DNA of 64,000 nt from Tretioscincus oriximinensis (GCA_022410635.1 JAJVDF010000262.1:842058-906057); one strand, 5' to 3'; positions 43,495-56,083 are shown, counted from the stretch's first letter. A program made the numbers and translations. Notes: a model not told the origin generated them from the letters alone.

Positions 43495-46095
43495 GGTTCA
43501 GAGCATTGGGTATTTATAGAGAGAGAAACTTCTAGGCTGGAAGAGCTAGCTCTAAAACAGATTGTTGAAANCCAGAAGGAAGAAGTCCATGCTGGTTCTT
43601 CAGAGAAGCATTCAAATTTGGACTTATCAAAAGTTACCACTGAAATAGGGGAATCCATATCCGCAACAAAGCAAGAAGAGAAAGTGGGTGAGGAAAGGAA
43701 AACCCAGATTCACAAAAGAACTAAAATGATAGCCAGTCCAGAGGACTTTGAATCATTATGGGAGGATGATATGTGTGGAAGAGATAACAGGAAACACTCT
43801 TCTGAGACAGACAGTCAGACAACTGAAGAGAGAGAAGAGCAGAATGATAAATTGGAGACAATACTGTTTCTAAATAAACCCAAGGAAAAAGAAAAGCACA
43901 AAGATAAATTACAGTCATTATTAGTAACTTGTACTGAACCTGAGAGGCCAATTTGCTCTACTGAAACACCAACAGAAAAAAGTTCTGAATATACAAGCTT
44001 CAAAGTTGAAGAAGGACAGTCACCTGATGTGTTTTGGCCAGAGTCTCCAAAGGAAGAAAACAAAATTGAAGAATATAGGGTTATTTCGACAGACACAGAA
44101 ATATTTAAAGCCACAGTGGAGTCTGAGTCTGTTAACACTAAGGTGAAGATGAGTGATAAGACAGTATATACTGCTACCGAAAGGATAATTTATTTGGATT
44201 CTGAAGAAATGGGTGAAAATGGCCATGAAAAGATAAAGGAAATACTTGACAATGAAAAGAGCTTTTCATTTGAACACAAGAAGAAAAAACAAACAGAAAC
44301 ATCAGCTGCAAAAGGGGAAAGCAACATGCTCACAAATGATTCAGGATTGATTGGGGGTGATGATAAACTCCAGCTGTGCTCAGCTAAGGAAGAATCCGAT
44401 CATGCCGATGAGGAGAAAGATGTACATCATGTAGAGCAAAATATTAGTGAAGTAAAGGAGTTATTGTTAACTCCAGAACAAAAACCAACAGAGGTTTTTA
44501 AAACAGAGGATTGCAAGGATTCTAGTGTATGTCATTTAATAGAGGAATTTAGCGCAGATTCTTCATCATTATCTGCAACAGAAACAAAAGCAGCAGCAGT
44601 TAAGCAATCTTGTGTGAAAGAGCAGAAAACTATGAAATCTTTCTGTGGTCCCCCCAAAAGTGAAGAGGCTAAGATTGGTGCTGACATTGTCACAGAAACC
44701 CAAAATGAAATAAATCAATTAGAAAAAATGGAAACGTCTCAGATATTTCTTCAGATGGAAGCCATAGAAGTTGTAAAGTCCATGAAGACTCCCTCACCAG
44801 AGCAGCCTTCTAGTACTACAGAAATGTTGGATAGAGTAGAAAATCACAGTGATGCACAGATTGATGCACATGATTTGAACCAGCTCCTCCTAAATTCATG
44901 CACTGCATTTCAAGGGCCATTCCAAAACTCACTTTCCAAATCAGAAGGGCCCACTGAAGGTGGACACCCTGAATTAGAATTGCAAGAGAAACGCAGGAAG
45001 TCTGAATTGGAAGATGCAGCCAATGCCAACATTCCTGAGAGAGAAATGCCCCAAGATGCATTGAGAGATGAATACTTAACTTTGGATAATCATCCAGGAT
45101 TGAAAATGTCAACTAAGGATGGCTGTAAGACTGAAGAACCAAAGACAGATGCACCCACTGAATTATGTATGTTGTCTGAAAATAAACTCCTAGAATTGGA
45201 TAAAGATACGAATCTAAAAGTGATAACTAAAGATAAGATGCTAGCATTTGAAGACACAGATAAAGATACACAATTCACAAAAGATCTCGTTAAAGATGAT
45301 CTCCAAAACTCCAGTGGTCTAACTTCAGATTCAGAAGACCTGTTCCAGGTCACATTATCTAGCCTGAAACAGTCATCCAAAAATGACATTTCAGGCTATA
45401 CTGACTCTGCTGATTTCAAATCTCCAGAATTGAAAGGGACATTCCAGGATGAATCCTTGCAAAGTGGAACTGAATCTGCACATGCAATTTCTGAAAAAGC
45501 TGAATCACCAAAATGTAGTAAAGAATATTCACAGCCCATTCATGCCATAGAACAGGACAAAGCAAAACTACTGACTGACAGTGGTAAACAAAATCTAGAA
45601 CTAGAATCACTGAAATCTATTCCATGTGACCTAGGTATTATTAGTCTGTCTCAAAAACAAACAGATATATCCCCGGCCACGGAGACCCATAAAAATTCAT
45701 TAAGGCAAAAAAGTGAATCAAACAAAGATTCTGTAGCTTCCAAAATCAGGATGTTTGAACAAGGTGAAGTATGTAGCTCAGTTTCTGATGAGCACCTCAT
45801 AGTCCCCCCCGAATCCTGTGATTCTAACATTGAGGTTTCAAAGGATTTACGGAAGATGCAAATAGAGCTACAAACAGATATTCTGTCAGGAGCTTTGAAT
45901 GGCAAAGGAAAGGGCCATGGAGAAGCATCAGACATGGTTTATCTAGCTGTTGCACAAGGGGCAAGTGAAGGAGAACCATCTCAGCCTTCATCCTGGAAGG
46001 AAGAAATTTCTGTTGGATCAGAACAGGATGGAGAAGGAGATGCTGAACTGGCTTCTCCTGATTCTGGCTGTGAAATCACTTTGGCAGAAACTGTG
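43495..46095 (+). CDS. EPB41L1: EPB41L1 giant cassette exon (867 codons)
   Basis: A 2601-nt stretch without a stop in the gene's frame, entered at AATGCAG (phase 0) and left at ACTGTG|GTAACT (phase 0), so it adds exactly 867 residues (478-1344 if all exons join). It starts GSEHWVFIERETSRLEELAL, a short amphipathic helix, and continues as Ser/Thr/Glu/Lys-rich, probably disordered sequence with lysine clusters (KEKEKHKDK, EHKKKKQ) and many SP/TP sites (VFWPESPKEE, MKTPSPEQP). Near exon residues 747-758 is VASKIRMFEQGE, more hydrophobic than its surroundings. No fold is recognised. Inclusion would yield a giant 4.1N. One codon near 43571 contains an N. If the donor is not used, the frame stops at 46147-46149. 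Confidence 0.85.
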
Positions 46096-46657
46096 GTAAC
46101 TCCTCCAATGAACTGTCCTACTGGAAAGTTCATAATGCATGTTGTGTGACTCGTCTATATGCATTATGTGCCATGGCTTCAAACATGGCAGTTGACTGAG
46201 AGCCTCTGCTTGCATCCCTGTCCTTTCTGTATGTGCGTGTGACCTGGTTCAGTTGCTGAATGCAAACTTCCTGGCCCAGGCAGCTCATAAGCTTTTGGAT
46301 TATTATTTTTGTGTGTATGTGTGTTAAAATTTTGAAGGTTTGGCTACTAACTTGAGGCCAGGCAAATCAGTGTCTTGAATAGAAGCAGTGGTGGGAAATA
46401 AGGGATTACAGGCTGAGAGCTTTGAACTTTCTCCATGCCTACACACACAAACATTGAGCAGCAATATTCTCACGCTTCCAGCTTCTTCCTTCTTGCATTA
46501 CCTAACGTTAATATATTTGCTTGGCTTCTGAGGTCTTCCTTTCTCCGCTGCCTTTGACAAGCTAGTGGCTGGCTCATGATATAGCTTCCCACTGCTCCAA
46601 AAAGGCATCAGCTGAATTCCTTTCTGCTCCTAAGACTAACCATTTTCTCTAATCTAG
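46096..46657 (+). other. EPB41L1: Short intron between the giant exon and the next cassette
   Basis: 562 bp. The frame of the previous exon stays open for 17 more codons, then TGA at 46147-46149. A clear branch-point-like CTAAC (46636-46640 region) and pyrimidine tract lead into TCTAATCTAG at 46657. Confidence 0.55.
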
Positions 46658-46765
46658 AGCAAATTTCAAGAACCAACTTGGGAAGAAAAGGATTTATCAG
46701 GTCCTTCAGTAAAAGCCTCCCTGAACGAAGAGACTTTAAAGGCTGCTGCTCCAGTGGCCTCTCAG
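46658..46765 (+). CDS. EPB41L1: EPB41L1 probable cassette exon (36 codons)
   Basis: A 108-nt open stretch, phase 0/0, encoding SKFQEPTWEEKDLSGPSVKA then SLNEETLKAAAPVASQ (residues 1345-1380 if included). The acceptor is good (branch-like CTAAC, CTCTAATCTAG). The donor CAG|GTCTAA matches consensus on the exon side but is weak inside the intron, and read-through would hit TAA at once. Composition fits the adjacent acidic linkers. I recall no homologue, so this is inference from frame and splice signals. Confidence 0.58.
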
Positions 46766-47947
46766 GTCTAAATGCTGTTTTATAACTACTCGTGTGAAAG
46801 CTCAACCTAGGCAGTGCAACCATATGCCACCACTTCCTTCCCCTGCTTCTCTGTATATATGGATTTTCACATATATGCCCCTCTTCTGTTCAACTTCCCC
46901 CCCCCCATACCTCTCAACATAGCAGGTGACTGAATAAAGTAAGACATAATGAAGTTGGTTATCACAGCAACTAAATTAAAGGGTAGCACTTCCTTCCAAG
47001 GGGACATGTCAAATCCTACTTGTAGCTTAAGAACACGTTGACTACAATAATTTCTGGGTCAGTTCATCACAGAGGGAAACTTTCAGAGAATGAATAATTG
47101 CAGTTGTTTCAACAGAGATTGGTGTGGAAAAAAATTCCACATTGATGAAGTTGAGAGGTATGCTCAGCCTTCGAGGGGAGCTAGGAGAGAGGTGCCCTTT
47201 AACTCTGGTTTATTTTTATTTTTTTGTCAATTACACTGATTGAAAAACAGGCATGAGAGAAATAATTATTTGAGAGGTTTCCAGCTGTGGCATAATGACT
47301 CCATAGGTGTGAGTGTTCTGGCACAATCAGTTTTGCAGAAATTCAATGTTTCCTGAGGATTGCACTGAATTTTCTTTAAAAACTACAATGCGATATAAAT
47401 ACTGAGACAGAAGACAACATATAAGGTGATTTCAGTGAAATTGACAAACCTTTTGTCTCTCCTGCTGGTTACCTGGTTAGCACAGCTGGTTAGCCTTTGC
47501 CTTTTTTTCTCATTTCTCTTTTCTTCCTTCATCCTTTCTAGTGCTACTTTTTAGTTTTTTATTTCTATTGTTATTATTTTCCTGACAGTCAGTGAGAACC
47601 TGAGCTTTTATTCTAATATCTCCAAATATTTACTTGTTTGCACACATCGATGTTTTGAAAGAAGTACTAATGTCATCCCTTCAAAGCTGATATTTTTTTC
47701 AAGGTCCTAATTTCATTTTCTTCTGCAGATAAAATCAAAAAAACTTTTCTTCCTTTTCTCCACGCAGTTTTTTTCTGTGAAAAAAGTTATGATTTTTCTT
47801 GTTTGGAATGTATTTCACACCCTTTTTACGATGCTTCTTGTGCCCATTCCTCCCTCCTCCCTTGACTTCTTACTAGACTCAGATGCTCTAACCTGTAACT
47901 CACCCATTTATAGCCTTAGTATCTTTCCTCACTTTTGTCTCCTTCAG
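46766..47947 (+). other. EPB41L1: Intron
   Basis: No repeat family recognised. There is a canonical AATAAA at 46933-46938, a C-run at 46898-46908, and a T/C-rich 3' end before CTCCTTCAG. Confidence 0.55.
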
Positions 47948-48334
47948 AGAGCGGGATTAAGGGAGGGCACAGAGGAAAAAACTAAGCCACCTCGGCACAG
48001 GGCTCCTGAAAGTGACACTGGAGATGATGAACAGGACCAGGAAAGAGACTCAGTTTTCCTAAAGGACAACCACTTGGCTATTGAGCGAAAATGCTCAAGT
48101 ATCACTGTCAGCTCAACTTCCAGCCTTGAAGCTGAGGTGGACTTCACAGTCATTGGTGACTACCACAGTGCCGCCTTTGAAGATTTCTCCCGGAGTTTGC
48201 CAGAGCTTGACAAGGAAAAGAGTGAGGGAGAAGCAGAGGGCCATATTTCTCCTGAAGAATCTGATAAACACACGCCCATACAGGAAGATGATATGAAGGA
48301 CAGGGATAAAGTTCCCCAAGTTATCCCAGAAGAG
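47948..48334 (+). CDS. EPB41L1: EPB41L1 exon: conserved acidic linker
   Basis: A 387-nt, phase 0/0 exon encoding residues 1381-1509: [80 protein letters not shown] and [11 protein letters not shown], then a less conserved acidic end finishing VPQVIPEE. The block [20 protein letters not shown]...VIGDYH is a 4.1N hallmark. Borders are TCCTTCAG and GTACAA. The last 40 residues differ from the mammalian form I remember. Confidence 0.94.
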
Positions 48335-49867
48335 GTACAAAAGGGAGCCATGACACACAGTTGTGTCTCAGTGTCTTCATTTATAGTGTTGTCTGTCTTG
48401 GTGTTTACACTGACTGATCAGATGCCCATCTAACATATTTGGAAGAGCATGTTTATTTCCAAACTACAAAAAAAACCCAGAAAGAAGTCTGAAATGCTTT
48501 GTTTGTTTTCAAGAATGTTCTTTGTCTTGTTTGCATGGTTATTTTTGACACCCCAATGCATGTTTGTGAGTATTTGTATGCATCTCCTAACCAAGCAATT
48601 GTTGTTATATTTTAACCTGCTGTTTTGTCTAGCTATTTACCATAACTGTGATGGAGTGAGTTTTTCACTTCTCTTCGTTGCATGAATTCAACAAATAATA
48701 TAAGTATTGCAGAAACCTAACTTCTGTTTACAGCTTTGGCAATCGAAGCAAATGACGTCAACTTGTTCATTAATTGTACTCATTATGACATTAAAGCACC
48801 CAATAAGAATACTAAAAACTAAACTCCTTTCAACACTATACCTTATTCCAGGATATGTCTCGGAATGCGGACATGGCATCTGCGTATTACTACAGATCCA
48901 GCCTCTAATCTGAGATATACTCCAGAATAAGGTCCACTGCAGAAGCTTAACTTCATGAACTGTACTGAAAATGAGTATATTTCATCTGTCAAATTTGTAT
49001 TTCATTTCAAAAAAATTGAAAAATTTTAAGAGAAGTACTGCTTGATCTTTTAATTAACTTTGGCTGCAGTCACATCAAATCTATTTAACCTGTTATAATT
49101 GTGAACAGTCCAGACATGGTCATAAACCTTGTTAATGTAGACATCCTCAAACCAATTTGAACTGGATGTTCCATACCTAACGTTGACATTCCCCATATGG
49201 CACAAGGATGGGTTCAGAGGAAGTCACTTCTGCTCATTGTTTCTGCAGCTGCCACTCATTGCAACCAGGATCAAGGCAGGTGGATTGAGTTGATAGATAG
49301 CAGAAGACATATTTTTTTTATAAAAGTCAGTTCAGCACTTTTCCTATTTAGCTTTTGCGCTAATATAGTAGAGCAATGTATTGTTCCATTTTACTTAAGG
49401 AGCAACGTTATATTAAACAGGGAAGGGAAATGAAAATCCACAAGGCATAAATACATCCACACCATCAGTGATTGGTGCAGAAGGAAAGCGAAGATGTTAA
49501 CATGAATTGACAAGCCATTCTTAGTCCAATATTTATCCAGATTGAAAATAGGTGTAGTTCAGGGATAGACTAGAGGGGGTATTTGGGTGATTGCTCTCAA
49601 TTTTCAAAACAAATTGAAAAGACTTCAAAATATCTAAGAGCAAGTGAGTGACTGCAGCCCTCAGGTATAGTATCTTATCAGTATTAAACTGAAAATTCTG
49701 TTTCTCCCATCCCAAGAACATCTTCCTTGTTATTCTCTGTAAAATTTAAGTAGCATCACCCAGGTATTGCAAAAAAGTAAAAAAAATCAATAAGTACACA
49801 AATGAACAATTTTGTACAATTAAGGGAAATTTGATTTCTTATTTAAATCTTTTTGTTCCTCTGCTAG
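48335..49867 (+). other. EPB41L1: Intron
   Basis: About 1.5 kb, AT-rich, no recognised repeat. In mammals another short exon may fall here (a PQFEPVKTE-type sequence); I did not find an equivalent. Confidence 0.5.
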
Positions 49868-49951
49868 TCCTCTGTGAAGACAGAAACTGTGAAAAAAACA
49901 GAAGCAGAAGCCTCTGCGCAGCACAGAACCAGTGCAACAGAAATCACCCAG
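49868..49951 (+). CDS. EPB41L1: EPB41L1 exon: start of C-terminal region
   Basis: An 84-nt, phase 0/0 exon encoding SSVKTETVKKTEAEASAQHR then TSATEITQ (residues 1510-1537). It aligns with the mammalian KTETMT...KKIEPEAVLQTR stretch just before the C-terminal domain, with a shorter middle. Borders are CTCTGCTAG and GTAGCT. Confidence 0.85.
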
Positions 49952-50381
49952 GTAGCTGTCTTATTTTTGCCTTGCTGCCTTTCCTGTTTCTAACCTATTG
50001 CGCAATTTTTCAATCCAAGCACATTGAGGCAGAACTACATTATTCTGCTAATAAAACATCACACTAAGTTCTTATCTGGATAGTTGTATGGTTTTTGCTC
50101 TGGCTGAAATGGAAGAGGATACCATATGTGCCTATAGGAGGTACGTGCCTTTGTACTTTCTAGGTGGCCACAATCCAATCCATACCCAACTAGAATGCCA
50201 AGTATGTGGTTTGGGACTATACTGATAGTAGCATTTCTTTTTCTTAATTGGATGATAGATTGAGCTTCATTTTCCTTTTAAAGCTTCTTGAAGATTTTTC
50301 TTTTAATGTTAATCAAAGTTTGATTAATTTTTTGATACAACTTTTGGTTTACTTTTGACCTCTTTGCCTTTTCCTTTTTAG
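49952..50381 (+). other. EPB41L1: Intron
   Basis: 430 bp, ending in a T-rich tract (CTTTTCCTTTTTAG). Nothing else seen. Confidence 0.6.
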
Positions 50382-50462
50382 GTTGATGAAACCACCAGAG
50401 GTGGAAAAGAGAACATAACAACTTCCCATGTAGTCAGTACAGAAACCATATCAACAACCTTG
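50382..50462 (+). CDS. EPB41L1: EPB41L1 exon: C-terminal domain
   Basis: An 81-nt, phase 0/0 exon encoding VDETTRGGKENITTSHVVST then ETISTTL (residues 1538-1564). It matches the TTETISTTM stretch of 4.1N, in the first part of the conserved 4.1 C-terminal domain. Borders are TTTTTAG and the consensus donor GTAAGT. Confidence 0.92.
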
Positions 50463-51741
50463 GTAAGTGGGAGATGGGATTCAGGCTCATATTTTGGCTG
50501 TAGTTTGCCCGTTGGCTGTAATTTACTTACTTACATAATTTACTTCCTTATTTACTTACAAAAACGATAATAAATATTAATCATATTCTTTAAGTTTGGA
50601 TCTCTTAAAATTTTCTTTCCATTATTAATTTTTTTAAAGATTTCAGAAAAACTCACACATTACCACTTAAAAGTAATGCATTCTGCATTCTGTATCATTG
50701 ACGTTTTCTTCAGTGTTCATGGTTGGGGGAAAAGAAGCGGTTTGGAAAACAGAAAAATGAACGTAAATCCACTTTGCTCTTCTCAAATCCATTTCGGTTC
50801 TGTTTAGCAGAACAGAGCAGGGAAGGTTCAAAAACCAAGCTATGTTCTTGTGTAGCAAGCAAAAGTGGGGCGTTTTTGCACAAGTTTTCATTTGCGTAAA
50901 ATCTCTTTGGGGAGGTCAGAAGACCAGGGCCAAAAACATCCCCAAGGATCGAGCACCATGGCAGTGAAGGAGATGGATGCGGATCTCCTGCCATTGCTGC
51001 TGCTGGCTTATGACAGCTGGAGCAGCAACAGGAAAATTAAACTGTTGGCAAAAGCAGCAGCAAGGAATCTTGCTTCCTTCCCATTATCATATCTCATGGC
51101 TTCCTACAAGCTTTTCTTATGCAGGAACAACCAGGAGATATTCCCAGGCTATCGGTAACTTTATTGTTTAAAATTAGCCTAAGGTTGTAACCAGACATCA
51201 TTTATTTATTCTGCTATAGTGGATATTTTGGACTAAAGCATGGATATTCTAGAAAAAACAAGTCCAGACAGTGCTTTATTCTGAAATACCCAAGAGGTAT
51301 TGTAGAATAGTGATGTTAGGATGCAGCTGAAGTTAAACTACCTGCTGGCTGGCCCCTAATTACCATGCTGAAAAAAATCCTTGTAAATTACCCTGAGGTT
51401 GTTATTTTAATGAAATATACTTTTAAAAAAGAAAGAATATAAATAATAGATGGTATTTTTACATTTTAAATAGAAGGCCATTTAAAGAATAGACAGATTG
51501 ACAATATGAGTCCAACATTCAACAGGAAACTGCAGTACGTTTATCTCTGAAGAAATAGACTTGTCTATGAAAGCTCATGCTACCTTTCTTCTTGTTGTTA
51601 CGCTCTAAAGTGCTACAAGATACACACAACCCTTGCTGGACTTTCTAAGATTCTTGTTATCTTTCCTGTTAATTAACATATAAGAACATAAAAATCTTAC
51701 TGGATATAATCAAATTGCATTATAAACTTTGTATCTTTCAG
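50463..51741 (+). other. EPB41L1: Intron
   Basis: Contains an unclassified block at about 50660-51165 with a G/C-richer stretch and a 97-codon open frame, and a diverged copy of the 5790-5944 repeat at 51545-51650 (ATGAAAGCTCATGCTACC; CTCTAAAGTGCTACAAGA). No exon is supported. Confidence 0.5.
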
Positions 51742-51795
51742 GATCACAGCACCAAAACTGGAAAGGGGACAACAGAACTTCGTTCTATCTCTCCA
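51742..51795 (+). CDS. EPB41L1: EPB41L1 54-nt exon: C-terminal domain
   Basis: Encodes DHSTKTGKGTTELRSISP (residues 1565-1582), phase 0/0. It corresponds to the mammalian SGKGAAA...ATEIRSLSP segment but is shorter. Borders are CTTTCAG and the consensus donor GTGAGT. Confidence 0.9.
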
Positions 51796-53098
51796 GTGAG
51801 TGACTTTCTATTCAAAACCCTTTCAGTGTTTTAAAGTGCGATAATTCCTCACAAATAGAGGTGTGCAAATATTTTATGACCCATTTGAAGACGCCAGGCC
51901 ATTCATAGATGAGTAGCTAATGGCTATCCCTCCTGGCACTTTTCTAAACCTGGAAGAGCCATGGCTGCATCAGACCAAGCAATGACAAATTGCTCTGACT
52001 GATAAAATTTCAGCTGTGCCAAGCTTTAAAAAAATCACTTCTTTTAATCATTAGAAGTCTGGCAGGGACCAGGAGAAGCCTAGCAGTAGGTTTGTCCATT
52101 TAATAACATATGAACTTGTAAAGATGGCTGAGTTTGTAAGAAGCAACACTTCATGAGCTAGGAAACAACACTAACAGAGATTCTGTTCAGATAGAACAAA
52201 AGAGGTGTCTTATAGAGATTGTGGCCCTGTCCACATGGAGCCTTATTCTGGGTCAGATCTCAGGACAGAGCTTGGCCATCCACATGCCAGTACACTACAC
52301 TAGCATGTGGATGGCAGGCTTCTATTCCGAAGTATAACCCAAGATAAAGCTCCATATGGACAGAACCAAAGTGGCATTCCGTGCTCCCAAGCCTTCTCTA
52401 ATTCACCATGTTTTGAAGGGAGAATGGAGAGGCAGACTTGAAAGCCCCTCCCTATGCCTGAAGACAATCACATTCCTCAATTCTCTCATTTTCCCTCCTA
52501 CTGATTTCTAGCTTCATGATGTCAGCTTCATGATGCTATCGTTATGACGTCCACTGCAATTATGAAGTTCCTTGTCTATTTTTCTGTCCTGTACAAATCT
52601 GGCTGTGGCAGTGATGAGGCATGTGGATCTTAAAATAATTCTGGGCTGTGGGTTGATGACATAATGAAACTTGTACAGCTTGCTCCTCTCCCAAATAAAC
52701 AATTTTCATGCTTGACCAGTGATTCCAAACCTAAGGTGTGTACTCCAAGGGTTACAAACTAGGATACCTAGGAGTATATTTAAAAGGAGGAAGGGGATTA
52801 GAAACCACTGTGTTAGAAGGCACAACATTCTACTTGTGCAAAATCATTTAGCACCTAATTCAATATTTTTATTAATGGTGATTGGCAATTTTTTTCCGAG
52901 CGAGGAAAAAGCAATTCTGGTTCTGGATAATACATTCACTTTGGAACAATCTGTCTGCAAAATATCTGCTTACTAAACTGGCTTCAAATATTAAAACTAA
53001 GAAATTTTTTTTCTTTATATATATTCATTATAAATCTACGTTTCATTGAAACTGGATAACTATTAGCATGAGTGGTCTTTGTGTTTTGTTGTTTGTAG
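51796..53098 (+). other. EPB41L1: Intron
   Basis: About 1.3 kb. An inverted pair of short segments around 52230-52370 (CACATGGAGCCTTATTCTGG; AAGCTCCATATGGACAG) may be the arms of a small palindromic element. Otherwise nothing recognised. Confidence 0.45.
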
Positions 53099-53194
53099 AT
53101 TGCCAGCAGTGTTGCTGGGAAAGAGGCCTTCAGCAGCCTTTTTGGTGCTACTGCAGAAACCCTCTCCACCTCTACAACTACACATGTTACCAAG
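53099..53194 (+). CDS. EPB41L1: EPB41L1 exon: C-terminal domain core
   Basis: A 96-nt, phase 0/0 exon encoding IASSVAGKEAFSSLFGATAE then TLSTSTTTHVTK (residues 1583-1614). GATAETLSTSTTTHVTK is a 4.1N signature. The C-terminal domain binds receptor tails and NuMA-type partners in this family. Borders are TTTGTAG and GTAAAG. Confidence 0.95.
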
Positions 53195-54202
<1,008 letters not shown>

Positions 54203-54546
54203 TGAGGAAAGCCTGATGAAGCTGACACTAGTGAAAGAACAAAAGCTTTCATAACTGTCATTTCATTCGTTAGATTTTCTAGAATGTTCTCCTACAACCT
54301 ATAGAAATGCTTGGAAACAGAACTTTCATATATCTATCTTCGGGAACTTGACAGTGAGTACATAGGGTTACAGTAGTGTCAGTGACTGTTCATTGCTCAC
54401 ATAGCCAAATCTTCTAAAAATCGATATTGTAATTGTATTGCAGTTAAAACTCAGGTTTCAAACAACCCTGGACCATGATGCTANATTCCAAAAAATAAAA
54501 GAACTTTAAATTCGGGATCATCAATTATTTTCTTCCACTATTCTAA

Positions 54547-54802
54547 GAGAGCCAGTTTGATGTAGTGGTTGAGTGTTGGACTCGTACCTGGTAGTCTCCT
54601 GGTTCGATTCCTCACTCCTCTATGAAAGCCAGCTGGGTGACCTTGGGCCAATCACAGTTATTTGAACTCTGTCAGCCCCACCTACTCCACAGGGTGTCTT
54701 TGTGGAGAAAGCAACAAAAGCTATGTGTGCTGCCCTATGGTTGGCCGCCCTGAGACCTTCGGGTATAGGGTGGGATACAAGTACAAAATAAATCAATAAA
54801 TA
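54547..54802 (+). mobile_element. tRNA-derived SINE, complete, with LINE-like tail
   Basis: The head GAGCCAGTTTGATGTAGTGG has an A-box-like segment, and 54601-54611 is a perfect B box (GGTTCGATTCC). The body includes GGGTGACCTTGGGCCAATCA and CCCCACCTACTCCACAGGGT. The tail GAGACCTTCGGGTATAGGGT ends in AATAAATCAATAAATA. It is not a functional tRNA gene because there is no acceptor-stem pairing or CCA end. The inverted sister copy is at 29282-29540. Confidence 0.88.
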
Positions 54803-55084
54803 TTCCTTCTGTTAAATGTTAAAAATGGAGAGAAACAATGATAGAAATGATAGTTTCATGTATTTGTACTTCCACAAGTAGCAAAACACAATATAGATCA
54901 TCTTACTCCTTTTTGGAGTATTGTTAGAGTTCTATAATATCTTATTTATTGCATTTATAAGTTGCCAGAATGATTGATACAGGCAGTATAACAAACAATA
55001 CAGCCTGGAAGAAGAATACTTTTATGAAAGAGGAACCTAAGCAAATTAACTCTCTAAAGAGGAGATGCTATAAACAGAGCAAAC

Positions 55085-55310
55085 CAGCAAAATGTGTGAT
55101 GGAGCCTATAGTGGTATAGTGCTAATACAGATAATGTCCCACTATAAAGAACCTGATATAGCAAAATCTGCAGTATAACAAATTTGAAAATCCTGGCAGA
55201 ATGCCTGTAATAGTAATGTTGGTTACGATGGGTTTCGTTATAAGAAAATTTCATTATAACAAACACATCTACCTGGCCCCTTGGCATTAATTATAACTGG
55301 GTTTCACTTA
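55085..55310 (-). mobile_element. Possible pogo/Tigger-like DNA transposon remnant
   Basis: Read on the minus strand from 55307: AAGTGAAACCCAGTTATAAT, then ATGTGTTTGTTATAATGAAA and TTCTTATAACGAAACCCATC. Repeated GTTATAACGAA-type stretches near an end are typical of Tigger/pogo elements. The other end near 55100 is unclear and no target TA could be fixed, so this is tentative. Confidence 0.35.
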
Positions 55311-55930
55311 TATAGGAAAAGAGTGGAAAAAATAATGAGAAAAAAAACCAGACTCCAGAGAAGCCTCATGTGTAGAGAAAGATTTGTTACAAAATGTAAG
55401 TTATTATCTAGTTTACATTTTGAGTATGGCATGGTGCTAATCCAAGGTGCCTCTTCCTGTCTTTTCCTTTTGCAGCTTTCCTTAGATCTCTAAACAGATG
55501 AGGAACATCCTCCTAGACTAGGGTCACCAGTTAAAATCCATGATAAATGCTTAGACTTTTAATAGATGTGAAGATGTGATTTTAACCCCAGGTGCTGCAG
55601 GCATTAGAAGCTGTACTTGGTGAAAAGTCCTCTCTTCTATAGCCATTAAAGGTGTAAACGTCTATGCTGGATTTTTACCTGACAATCCTATCCTAAACAT
55701 TTTAGAAGACCCTGAAGAAAATGTGGAAGAAGTAGCTAGGAGATGTATAGTTCTTAATCTCTAACAAATAAGTTTAAGTGGAAAATATTCCATGAGATTG
55801 TAGACCACTCAAATAAATAGAGTTCTGGACACCCAAACTTTCTAGTTCCCCCTTTGTGCCCTTGCCTTATTTTCTATACATAGTAAGTCCAGCGAATCAA
55901 CANTAAATATCCAGTGTTTTCTTTCTGTAG

Positions 55931-56083
<153 letters not shown>

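Noticed and set aside
43443..46215. Minus-strand frames beneath the giant exon
   Set aside because: Antisense shadows of a long coding exon; none has independent splice or homology support.
50865..51171. 97-codon frame (MGRFCTSFHLRKIS...) as a possible extra exon
   Set aside because: The frame and borders do not join the neighbouring phase-0 exons, and the sequence is not 4.1-like. It may be part of an unclassified repeat.
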